From positions 1-64,000 of the forward strand of contig JABFQZ010000006.1 of the NCBI GenBank assembly GCA_013141435.1: DNA of 64,000 nucleotides, read 5' to 3'. The notes beneath the pieces are model-generated. The model was not told the origin of the DNA, searched no databases, and saw nothing but the letters and a program-made list of their open reading frames with translations. Position 1 is the stretch's first letter. The number at the start of each line of letters is the position of its first letter. The position numbers and the translations under genes were made by a program. Positions 1 to 7,436 of this stretch are shown here, piece after piece. Origin of the DNA: Ferruginibacter sp. (GTDB lineage Bacteria; Bacteroidota; Bacteroidia; Chitinophagales; Chitinophagaceae).

Positions 1-145
1 CGTACAACGTTTTCGGGCTTGGCGAAGGTGGCGATTTTCACCACAAATTTTGATGCGGAGAACCAATGTTTGATAACCGCAAATGCGTCTGCGGAATACT
101 GAACCGCCACTTTTGCCAAACCCGTGTTAGCCGTTCGTTGTTTTT
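1..145 (-). repeat. attC-like imperfect palindrome at cassette end
   Basis: Two 20-base arms at 14-33 and 105-124 are inverted copies of one another with about three mismatches (CGGGYTTGGCRAARGTGGCG). Outside them lie GTTAGCC (126-132) and, at the other end, GTACAAC (2-8), which resemble the outer boxes of integron attC sites in having GTT/AAC cores. The size and the long, imperfectly paired arms fit an attC that folds as single-stranded DNA. It lies directly downstream of the minus-strand operon at 158-1967. The palindrome is seen; calling it attC is inference. Confidence 0.45.
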
Positions 146-157
146 CTGTCCACTTAT

Positions 158-772
158 TTACTTTTTAGATTGCCAAAATCTGTCTTTGCCGTCTGTTATC
201 CATTCCAAAGATTGGTCAATTCTCTTTTGCCGAGTTTCGTCTGTTTTAGCGTCTGCAAGCCAAATGATATAGTTCTTGCGGAATGAAGGCGATTTGCTCT
301 CAAAAATTTCAGTTGCTTTTTTGTTTTTCTTTAATGCGTCAATAAATTCTTTGGGTGCAACAACTTCAATAGTTGATTTCTCTTTCACAGGTTTTGGTTT
401 AGCTGTTCCATTTGCATTAAGTTCCATTGCTTCCTTAATGTATGCAACTAAAATTTTCTTGTTTGGCAATTCGACAATGTCCTTAACCTTGTCCATATAA
501 CCAAATTTTTTTCCCGCTTTTACACTTGCTTGAATTTCCTTGTCCTTCATAAGTTCTGCTTTGTAAAGGCTAAAAGAACAATGTTGTTTAAAGCCACCCA
601 TCATAACTAAATGGTCGCCTTTGTATGAATAATGTGGCGTTCCCCACTTAATACTTTCTTCAACTTCGGGACAGGTAGCGAATATAATTTCTCTCAAATG
701 GTTGAGGATTGGTTTTGCAAAATCAGCCATTTTTGCAATGTATGCTGTAACTTCTGTATTATAGTTTTTCAT
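158..772 (-). CDS. DUF1801/YdeI-like (OmdA family) protein
   Basis: The 204-residue product has an N-terminal DUF1801-type fold: residues 1-110 include CPEVEESIKWGTPHYSYKG and the KAGKKFGYMDKV stretch. The C-terminal half is a YdeI/OmdA-type helical domain rich in KEFIDALKKNKKATEIFE and ending DGKDRFWQSKK. Members are small cytosolic proteins of unsettled function, often found beside AHSA1 and DoxX-like genes in Bacteroidota. There is no signal peptide. Its start overlaps the end of the upstream DoxX-like gene by 14 bases, so it is the last gene of a four-gene operon. Family assignment is by recognition of motifs; the biochemical role is unknown. Confidence 0.8.
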   Translation of the reverse strand: MKNYNTEVTAYIAKMADFAKPILNHLREIIFATCPEVEESIKWGTPHYSYKGDHLVMMGGFKQHCSFSLYKAELMKDKEIQASVKAGKKFGYMDKVKDIVELPNKKILVAYIKEAMELNANGTAKPKPVKEKSTIEVVAPKEFIDALKKNKKATEIFESKSPSFRKNYIIWLADAKTDETRQKRIDQSLEWITDGKDRFWQSKK

Positions 773-1145
773 TTTTTGACGAATTTAATTTGTGAGAATA
801 AATATAAGAAACTGCAAGGATTCCTAAGAAAGCCAAAGGCATAATCATATAACCAATGTTTTTGTCCACACAAGTATGACTTATGAATGCAAAAATGAGT
901 GTAAAGGAAAGTCCTGCATAAGCCCATTCTTTTATTGTGATTGAGGTTTTAGGATAAGTAATTGCAACTACACCTAAAACTTTTGCTATTACCAATGAAT
1001 AAGCAAAATAATCAGGATATGATAATGCTTTTGTTCCAAAGGTCATATACTCTGGTGCAAAAATCCAAGTTCCAATTGGCATAACTGCTTCCATTAATGC
1101 GATAATTATAGTCGCAGTCCAAAATATAATTTTATTTTTTTTCAT
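759..1145 (-). CDS. DoxX-like small membrane protein
   Basis: The product has 128 residues with four hydrophobic segments, at about 8-28, 46-66, 72-92 and 98-115, in the arrangement of the DoxX/DoxX-like family of small inner-membrane proteins. The N-terminal KKNKIIFWTATIIIALME segment and the later YFAYSLVIAKVLGVVAI helix are typical. Function in this subfamily is not established. The gene sits between the AHSA1-type gene (4-base gap) and the DUF1801 gene (14-base overlap), so it is clearly co-transcribed with them. The ArsR/AHSA1/DoxX grouping recurs in Bacteroidota cassettes. Confidence 0.75.
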   Translation of the reverse strand: MKKNKIIFWTATIIIALMEAVMPIGTWIFAPEYMTFGTKALSYPDYFAYSLVIAKVLGVVAITYPKTSITIKEWAYAGLSFTLIFAFISHTCVDKNIGYMIMPLAFLGILAVSYIYSHKLNSSKNEKL

Positions 1146-1149
1146 CGTT

Positions 1150-1650
1150 TTATTTTTTAAAGGTTAATAATAGTTCATCTAATTTTTCAAGTGTGGACAT
1201 CATTCCTTCCTGCATACCCATATTGATTATTGTTTCAAGGTCTGTTAACGAATTATAAAAAACAATTGTCTCAACAATAGCGTTCTCTCCTTTATCAGAA
1301 AATGTTACTTCCCATTTTGCTCTTGGTAATGCAGGATTAAGTGTTGCATTTTCATCACAAAAACCATCAAGAGCTTCATAGAAGTCAATTGGATTAATTT
1401 TAGTATAGTCCATTATGTTCCAATAGTGGTTTCCGTCCTGGTCTATCATTGCATAGTGCCAATTTCCGCCATCTTTAAAATCCATTGATTTTGTTTTGGT
1501 AGTAAATGGTTTAGGTGCAAACCATTTGTCAAGTAATTCTTGTTTTGTGTAACAGTCCCAAACTAATTGTCGTTCAGCGTTAAATTCTCTTCTTATTGTA
1601 AGAGTGTTGTTGTCCTTATTTGCAAGGAAGTCAAATTGTAAATTATTCAT
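1150..1650 (-). CDS. SRPBCC/AHSA1 domain protein
   Basis: The 166-residue product has the START/Bet v1-like hallmarks of activator-of-Hsp90 ATPase homology (AHSA1) proteins: LTIRREFNAERQLVWDCYT near the N-terminus, then ELLDKWFAPKPF, a GGNWHYAM turn and a long C-terminal helix (EGMMSTLEKLDELL). Such proteins bind small hydrophobic ligands, or are of unknown function. The start codon overlaps the stop of the ArsR gene by four bases (ATGA), the usual sign of translational coupling, and the ArsR-AHSA1 pair is a common bacterial two-gene unit. Cytosolic, with no signal peptide. Confidence 0.85.
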   Translation of the reverse strand: MNNLQFDFLANKDNNTLTIRREFNAERQLVWDCYTKQELLDKWFAPKPFTTKTKSMDFKDGGNWHYAMIDQDGNHYWNIMDYTKINPIDFYEALDGFCDENATLNPALPRAKWEVTFSDKGENAIVETIVFYNSLTDLETIINMGMQEGMMSTLEKLDELLLTFKK

Positions 1651-1967
1651 TTTTTTACTTTTTTAATTGTTGTTAATAAATTGTCTAATTGATTGAATTT
1701 GGTTTCCCAAATCTTTTTGAATTGTTCTAACCATTTGTCTATTTCTTTCATTTTTTCAATTTCAAGAGAGTAGTAAATTTCTCTACCCTTTTGTTCTTGT
1801 TTTATGAGTTCACATTCGGTCAAAATGCGTAAATGTTTTGACACTGCTTGTCGTGTCGTATTGATGTTGTCGGCAATGGCGTTAGGTGTCATTGCCTGTA
1901 ATGCAATTAAGACGATTATGGCTCGTCTTGTTGGGTCTGCAACTGCTTGAAAAATGTCTCTACGCAT
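1647..1967 (-). CDS. ArsR-family winged-helix repressor
   Basis: The 106-residue regulator begins MRRDIFQAVADPTRRAII, the standard ArsR opening. It carries the recognition helix NINTTRQAVSKHLRIL and a wing (KGREIYYSLE). No cysteine metal site of the ArsR/SmtB kind is visible, as is usual for ArsR proteins paired with AHSA1 genes. An in-frame upstream start at 2015 would begin beyond the promoter core at 2001-2008, so the internal ATG at 1967 is preferred. The stop overlaps the AHSA1 start. It probably represses its own four-gene operon through the repeats at 1988-2025. Confidence 0.88.
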   Translation of the reverse strand: MRRDIFQAVADPTRRAIIVLIALQAMTPNAIADNINTTRQAVSKHLRILTECELIKQEQKGREIYYSLEIEKMKEIDKWLEQFKKIWETKFNQLDNLLTTIKKVKK

Positions 1968-1987
1968 TTGTCTATTTGTTTTAATGA

Positions 1988-2025
1988 AACTTTTCGGTTG
2001 CAAATATATGTGCAACTTTTCGGTT
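1988..2025 (-). promoter_or_regulatory. ArsR operon promoter and direct-repeat operator
   Basis: The 12-base sequence AACTTTTCGGTT occurs exactly at 1988-1999 and again at 2014-2025. Between the copies, on the minus strand, is TATATTTG (2008 to 2001), which fits the Bacteroidota -7 consensus TAnnTTTG. It is also flanked by inverted TTGCA/TGCAA. A start site near 1994 would give a leader of about 27 bases before the ATG at 1967. The arrangement predicts repression by the ArsR product. Confidence 0.6.
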
Positions 2026-2288
2026 TCGCAATTTTTTTTTTCAATTTTTTTTCAGAAAATTATATTTTAAGTCGGAACTGTCGGTTGGTAGGGTGTCGCT
2101 TTACAATGACGGCTAACACAATATTACACGCAACTAATTAATTTTCCAAATATATAATTTAGTGAATATCAGTTGAATATTGATTGTAATTTTGTATTGC
2201 TATTTTTATTAGTAAAATATTTTTTGGAAAAAATACAATTTTTTTAATGTATTGTTAAATTGCTGTAAACCAAAGGTTTAATATGTGT

Positions 2289-2306
2289 ATTTTACAATTG
2301 TAAAAT
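2289..2306. repeat. 18-bp perfect palindrome after recombinase stop
   Basis: ATTTTACAATTGTAAAAT is a perfect palindrome six bases beyond the stop codon of the minus-strand recombinase. It has no G+C-rich stem or loop and so is a weak terminator candidate. It could instead be a recombinase-binding or insertion site between the recombinase and the adjacent cassette. No function is shown. Confidence 0.4.
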
Positions 2307-2311
2307 GTTAG

Positions 2312-3772
2312 TTATTTGTAGTTATAAAGCTCATCTATTGGGCTGGGTATGTTTATTAATGTTTCTCTACGTACATGTAAGTATCGTTCGGTTGTTTTAA
2401 TATTAAAATGACCAAGTATGTCTTTTATGAATATTACATCTACTCCTTTTTCTAATAAATGTGTGGCAAAACTGTGGCGCAAACTATGAAAACTAAGGGT
2501 TTTTATAATGCCAGCAGACCTTTTAGCATCGTTAAATATTTGTTGTGCACTTCGTATGGAGTAAGGCTGGCCTTTTTCTATTCCTTCAAATAAGTAGTTT
2601 GTTGGCTTATTGTAGCTTAGTTTGTAGTACTGTTCTAATACATCTAACACTAATGGGCTAAGCATTACATATCTATCTTTTTTTCCTTTGCTACAGTATA
2701 TAAATATTTGTTTTCGCTCTCTATCTATATCTTGTAACCGCAAATTTATTACTTCGCTTACTCTTAGTCCTGCACTGTATGCTATAAATAATATGGCTTT
2801 GTGTTTTAGGTTTTTGGGTGCGTTAAATAGTCTTCTTAATTCTTGCTCGCCTAAAACTTTTGGTAGTTGTAAGTGTTTTTTGGGTCTAGGTATTTCTACA
2901 AAAAACTTTTGATGACCTAATACTTGCTCGTACATATATTTTAATGCATTTAACCTGCTATGTACAGTGTTTTCGCTAAGGTTTAGTTTGGTAATACAAT
3001 AGTGTATATATCTTCTAAGGTCTTCGGAGGTTAATGTGTTGGCTTTATGGTTTTTTAGGGTTTGAAGAAATGAGGCTATTTCGTTTTTATAGGTACGAAT
3101 GGTTGATGGACTGTATGCTTTTAATTTTAAATGCTCTTCGGTACGTACGAGTATTTGCAAATTGTGTGCGCTTATGGCAAAAATTTTATCGTATATGGTT
3201 ATATTGGTTTGGTTTGGCTGGGGATTGTTGTTTTTTTTTGCTTTTATACTTTTTAAATATGCTGATAATTTTGTGGTATTAAGTTGTGCGGTATCTGCTA
3301 TGGTAGCAATGGCATTGCTTAAATTATGATATGCTATTTTATTGCATGGCAGATACCAACATTTATTGGAGTTGCTATATTTAATATTGTTTAGTTGTAT
3401 TATTTTATTGTTGATGGTTTCGTTAAACTTAAAATAAATACCAATAAATAGTTTATTGGTTTTGGTTGTTATTGGTTTTAAAAGTATTTCGGTTTTTGTA
3501 TTTTTTATTTCGTTTATTGGGGATAATGTAGCAAGGCTTTTATTGTGTGCGATATTGAATTTGTTGTTTGTTTCGCTGTTGTTTTCTACTGGTATTCCGT
3601 ACTCTAGTCTATGGTTTTGGGTGTCTGCTATATGCCATGCTTTCATGGTTTGGCTCCATGTTATATCTGTTTTTTTGCGAAATTCTTTTATTATTTGTGA
3701 GTTGTAGGTAAATTGTAATAGTATCCTTTTTTTGCTGCGATGTATTACTGGTTTGTATATTATGTTTACCAT
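2312..3772 (-). CDS. Tyrosine recombinase with duplicated N-terminal module
   Basis: The 486-residue product is a tyrosine site-specific recombinase. Residues about 210-295 are a SAM-like core-binding domain (KAYSPSTIRTYKNEI). The C-terminal catalytic domain has Arg in YSAGLRVSEVINL, the HSLRHSF box, the LGH box and the nucleophile Tyr in TTERYLHV. Ahead of these lie about 200 extra residues with two related segments of about 40 residues, one ending WSQTMKAWHIADT and the other NSNKCWYLPCN. The extra helix that marks integron integrases between patches II and III is absent, so this is XerD-like and not a canonical IntI. It is transcribed toward the adjacent cassette and is a candidate for mobilising it. 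Confidence 0.88.
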   Translation of the reverse strand: MVNIIYKPVIHRSKKRILLQFTYNSQIIKEFRKKTDITWSQTMKAWHIADTQNHRLEYGIPVENNSETNNKFNIAHNKSLATLSPINEIKNTKTEILLKPITTKTNKLFIGIYFKFNETINNKIIQLNNIKYSNSNKCWYLPCNKIAYHNLSNAIATIADTAQLNTTKLSAYLKSIKAKKNNNPQPNQTNITIYDKIFAISAHNLQILVRTEEHLKLKAYSPSTIRTYKNEIASFLQTLKNHKANTLTSEDLRRYIHYCITKLNLSENTVHSRLNALKYMYEQVLGHQKFFVEIPRPKKHLQLPKVLGEQELRRLFNAPKNLKHKAILFIAYSAGLRVSEVINLRLQDIDRERKQIFIYCSKGKKDRYVMLSPLVLDVLEQYYKLSYNKPTNYLFEGIEKGQPYSIRSAQQIFNDAKRSAGIIKTLSFHSLRHSFATHLLEKGVDVIFIKDILGHFNIKTTERYLHVRRETLINIPSPIDELYNYK

Positions 3773-4213
3773 ATTTGTTGGGGTGTTTGTATGGCTTCGC
3801 CGTTACTGAGTCACAGTAAATTTGATTACTATAATGTAATAGTTTTGAAATACTAAGTTAGGGGTTTGATTTTACAAAACGAAACAAAGATTACAAAGTG
3901 CACAACAATAACTTTTTTTTAATGTTTATGACTCTATTTTTAAAAAATGTTGCTAAATGTGATGCTGTTGGGCATAATAGGGATAGTATCGGAAATACTT
4001 TTTTGAGGTACAAAAAAAATTGTAGCGTATAGCCCTGTGCAAATACTCATTATTATTGACTGCTGATGCTTCAATTTTTTTATATTTATAATCTCTTAGG
4101 AACATCTAAAAACACAAAAACAAATTTTACTGCAAAGAGCACAAAGAAATACTACTCATAGTGGCTTTTGTGGTTTCTAAACTTAATTTTTTAGAGATGC
4201 CCTTTTTTTTGTA
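3773..4213. other. Intergenic region between recombinase and adaptor genes
   Basis: No convincing gene on either strand. It contains the hairpin repeat at 3980-4034 and two short CAAAG-rich stretches (3893-3907 and 4132-4149) of a kind also seen near 11308 and 58788. The rest is AT-rich spacer. Confidence 0.6.
3980..4034. repeat. Dispersed intergenic hairpin repeat, copy A
   Basis: The copy begins GGGATAG and ends ATAGCC(C), with an inner TTTTTTG/CAAAAAA stem. It shares with copies near 13.6, 50.8 and 56.3 kb the GATAG...ATAGC frame and (copies C and D also) an internal ATTGTA. The outer bases pair in each copy although their identity differs. Confidence 0.6.
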
Positions 4214-5620
4214 TTATTCTACTTTGTCGTACAGTTCTTTTTTATCTACTACTTTTACTTCTTTACCATTTTTGAGGGTTTTGCTTACTACGTCGTATGG
4301 CCCTGTTATTACGGTTTCGCCTGTTTTTAAGCCTTCGGTAATTTCGATATAGTTTATATCTTGTATGCCTGTTTTTACTACTTTTTTTGATACTTTATTT
4401 GTAGAATCTTTAATGAAAACTACTACTTCTATTTCTTCTGCGGTATTTGTATTTGTGTTTTCTTCGTCTGTTTTATCTTTTTTTATTTCGCCTTTTATGT
4501 TGGTGTTTGTAGTGTCGTTTTTGTCTCTGGTGGTAACGGCGTTTATGGGTACACTTATTACGTTTGTTTGTGTTTTGGTTTGTATATCGGCATTGGCACT
4601 CATGCCTGGTCTAAATGGAAAATTGCCTTTGCCCAATAAATCGGCATAGCTTTCTTTTATTATGCGCACATATACTTTGTATTGTGTAACATCGCTTGTA
4701 GCTGCGCCGCTAAGCTGGCTTGATGCGCCGTTATTGCTGCTTGCTATTTGTGTTACTAAGCCTTTAAATTTTCGATCGCTGTAGGCATCTACGGTTATTA
4801 ATGCACTATCGCCAAGTTTTACTTTTGGCACATCGTTTTCGCCTACATCTACTCTTACTTCTATTTTATCCATATCGGCTATGCGAAGCATTTCGGTGCC
4901 TACGTTAAAGCTATTGCCTGCTACTTTTTCGCCTTTTTTTACGTTTAGTAAACTTACCACACCGTCGCTTGGTGCTACTATAATGGTACGCCCCAAGTCT
5001 TTGGTGGCTTTGTGTAAATTGGCTTGTGCGCTTTGCTGGTTTGCTCTTGCACTTTGTACGCTTGCTTGTCCGCCTTTTATGCCTTGTACTGCTGCATTGT
5101 AATTGGCTTTTGCGGTTTTATAGTTGGCATCGGACACATTAAATTCGCTTGCGCTTATTACTTTTTCGTCGTACAATTTTTTTTGCATTGTGTATGTTCT
5201 TTCGGCTTGCTCTTGCTGCGCTTTTAGTGCATTTAATGCTGCTTGCGAATTGTTTACTTGTGCTTGCGAAATGCTTACTTGTGCTTGGCTTTGGGCTACG
5301 CCACTTGCGGCTTGGGAACGTTGTATATCGTACACATCGGCATATATTCGTGCCAGTATTTGCCCTCTTTTTACGGTATCGCCTTCGGCTACGTTTAGTT
5401 CGGTTATTTCGCCACTTATATCGGGGCTTACTTTTACTTCTATTTCTGGATATATTTTTCCACTGGCATTTACTACTTCTATAATGGTACGTTTTTGTAC
5501 TTTTTCGGCTGTTACTTTTAGACCTTGGGCTTTGCCAAATACTCCGGTTTTAGATAGTATTATTAGTAGTACTATTAAAATTGCTAAACTGATTAATATC
5601 CATTTTGTTTTTTTGTTCAT
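4214..5620 (-). CDS. HlyD/MacA-like periplasmic adaptor of an efflux system
   Basis: The 468-residue product has an N-terminal membrane anchor (KWILISLAILIVLLIILS). It is followed by the split biotinyl-lipoyl domain (GKIYPEIEVKVSPDISGEI; later APSDGVVSLLNVKKGEKV) around a long Ala/Gln-rich coiled-coil hairpin, residues about 95-210, and then beta-barrel and membrane-proximal domains. Such adaptors join an inner-membrane pump to a TolC-like channel. The partner channel gene lies upstream on the same strand, 161 bases away. No ABC (MacB-type) or RND permease follows: next is the 441-base intergenic region and a recombinase. A Lys/Thr/Asn-rich insertion near residues 375-405 looks like a linker. 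Confidence 0.88.
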   Translation of the reverse strand: MNKKTKWILISLAILIVLLIILSKTGVFGKAQGLKVTAEKVQKRTIIEVVNASGKIYPEIEVKVSPDISGEITELNVAEGDTVKRGQILARIYADVYDIQRSQAASGVAQSQAQVSISQAQVNNSQAALNALKAQQEQAERTYTMQKKLYDEKVISASEFNVSDANYKTAKANYNAAVQGIKGGQASVQSARANQQSAQANLHKATKDLGRTIIVAPSDGVVSLLNVKKGEKVAGNSFNVGTEMLRIADMDKIEVRVDVGENDVPKVKLGDSALITVDAYSDRKFKGLVTQIASSNNGASSQLSGAATSDVTQYKVYVRIIKESYADLLGKGNFPFRPGMSANADIQTKTQTNVISVPINAVTTRDKNDTTNTNIKGEIKKDKTDEENTNTNTAEEIEVVVFIKDSTNKVSKKVVKTGIQDINYIEITEGLKTGETVITGPYDVVSKTLKNGKEVKVVDKKELYDKVE

Positions 5621-5781
5621 GATATTTTAGTATTTAGATATGAGAATCAAGAATCAAGTATCAAGAGAATTGATATGGAATCTTTTTCCTGTTTTTTATA
5701 TATTTTTTGTTTCTTTTATTATAAAATTTATTTTAATTGTTATTAAAATTGATGCCATACCTCAATACTAATATCTCAATA

Positions 5782-7209
5782 CTAAAGTTTTAATCCCATT
5801 CCTTTATAAAACTCTAATACTTTCATTTTAAATACATAATCGAATTGGTTTTGTGTATATTGTAATTTTGCTCTTAATAAATTATTTTGTGTTGTTATTA
5901 AATCAAACGTACCAAGCATGCCTACATTAAATCGTTTAGTGGCATAAGATAAATTTAGTTGGTTGATATCTACCATTTTTTTGCTTGCAGTAAATTTTTC
6001 GTAGGCTATTAATGCTGCGTTATATGCCTGATAAATATCTTGCTTTAGTTTTTGATTATCTTGTTCTTTTTGTAAAGTTATAGTAGCAATATTTAATTTG
6101 CTTCGTAGGTAATTACTCTTAAATGCTCCGCCATTTAATATAGGCACACTAATGGTTATACCAACCGATTGTTTAAAATTATCGGAAATTTGTTTGGTAA
6201 AATTTGCCGATTTTGTATAACCACTTTTTACAAAATCTGGCGAGGATACAAAATAATCAGTACCACTAATATTTACTTTTTGGCCGTTATATTGGTATCC
6301 ACCAAAAATATATGCTGGCTGCTTGGCTGCTATATACGAAGAGCCTAAACTTGCGTATGTGCTAATAGTAGGGTACATACCTGCTTTGGTGGCTGCTTCA
6401 TTTTTTTTGGCGGCTTTAAGTTTATAATCGTTGTATCGTTGTTGTGGTAAGTTTTTTACTGCTAGGTCGTACACATACTCTGGTTGTAGTGCTGCTATTG
6501 GCTCTACTGGTATTTTTTCTACTGGTGGTGTTTCTACCTCAAATGCTGCTGCAGCATCTATATTCAAATACGATTTTAATGTAAGTATTGCTTGTGTTGT
6601 ATTGCCTTTGGCCGATATATAATTTACACTATCCTGTGCTAGTTGTGCCTCTAATTGTGTAGCGTTAAGCTCGGGCAATGCGCCTGCATTTACTTGCTTA
6701 CGTGTATTGGTTAGTTGGGCTTGTGTTTGTTGTATTTGTACTGCCGTAATATTTTCTTGCTCTTTGCTTAATAATATTTGTAAATATGCGTTGGCTGCTG
6801 TAAGTGCTATATCATTTTTTATTTTTTCGGTAGATGCTTCTGCTGCTTTTAACTCCCACTGGTTAGATGCGATTGTATTTTGTTTGCTAAAAAAATTAAA
6901 AATATCGGCGCTTGTTTGTAATTGTAAGCCTGCCGATATGTAGGTTTGTGTAATTCTACTAAATGTAGTAGGATCTTGATTGCTACCAGAGTTTATGCCT
7001 GTATTGCTATTAAAATTTGCATTAGGGTATTGACCCAACTTGCTTTGTTTGTAGTTTATACTAGCCATTTTTGCTTGTACATCGCTCAATTTTACATTGA
7101 TATTATTTGCCATAGCATGGTTTACGATAGTTTGCAAATTCCATTTTTGTTGTGCTATAGTACTAAATGTTGTTAATAAAAAAATGACAATGGTTATTAT
7201 AAATTTCAT
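5782..7209 (-). CDS. TolC-family outer-membrane efflux channel
   Basis: The 475-residue product starts with a cleavable signal peptide (KFIITIVIFLLTTFSTIAQ). It shows the internally duplicated TolC architecture: two halves rich in Ala/Gln/Asn coiled coil, with repeats such as ANAYLQILLSKEQENITA and, in the second half, AYNAALIAYEKFTASKKMV, followed by the RFNVGMLGTFDLITTQNNLL motif typical of TolC proteins. It probably forms the trimeric outer-membrane exit duct for the adaptor encoded just downstream. It is first in a two-gene unit, and the permease is not encoded here. Confidence 0.9.
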   Translation of the reverse strand: MKFIITIVIFLLTTFSTIAQQKWNLQTIVNHAMANNINVKLSDVQAKMASINYKQSKLGQYPNANFNSNTGINSGSNQDPTTFSRITQTYISAGLQLQTSADIFNFFSKQNTIASNQWELKAAEASTEKIKNDIALTAANAYLQILLSKEQENITAVQIQQTQAQLTNTRKQVNAGALPELNATQLEAQLAQDSVNYISAKGNTTQAILTLKSYLNIDAAAAFEVETPPVEKIPVEPIAALQPEYVYDLAVKNLPQQRYNDYKLKAAKKNEAATKAGMYPTISTYASLGSSYIAAKQPAYIFGGYQYNGQKVNISGTDYFVSSPDFVKSGYTKSANFTKQISDNFKQSVGITISVPILNGGAFKSNYLRSKLNIATITLQKEQDNQKLKQDIYQAYNAALIAYEKFTASKKMVDINQLNLSYATKRFNVGMLGTFDLITTQNNLLRAKLQYTQNQFDYVFKMKVLEFYKGMGLKL

Positions 7210-7436
7210 TTGGTATGTTTTATTATTATTTTACACAAACAGCTACGAAAACAAAGTAAGCAAAAGGTTGCACTTGTTGTACTTTAAATTAAAATACATT
7301 GGTATTATACAAATCTTACACAAATTTATTGTTTGTAATTTACGAACAAAATGAAATTTTATAAACGGAAAAAATCAACGATAAGAAACAAAATTAAAGC
7401 TATAAAGAATTTTTTATTACCAAATGGTTGCTTGTT

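Larger units (their letters stand above)
1968..2311. other. Intergenic: cassette edge and AT-rich spacer
   Basis: Besides the operator, this gap holds CGGCTAACAC at 2110-2119, the exact inverted copy of GTGTTAGCCG at 124-133, so the four-gene operon is bracketed by the same 10-mer in opposite orientations. Bases 2120-2285 are very AT-rich with no coding sign. A perfect palindrome follows at 2289-2306. Confidence 0.5.

Noticed and set aside
2312..3772. Canonical integron integrase (IntI)
   Set aside because: The extra helix between patches II and III (ALPxxLxxKYP type) is missing; the domain is XerD-like.
4881..5630. Plus-strand frames opposite the adaptor gene
   Set aside because: Cys/Phe-rich products typical of antisense of an Ala/Lys-rich coiled coil; no start context.
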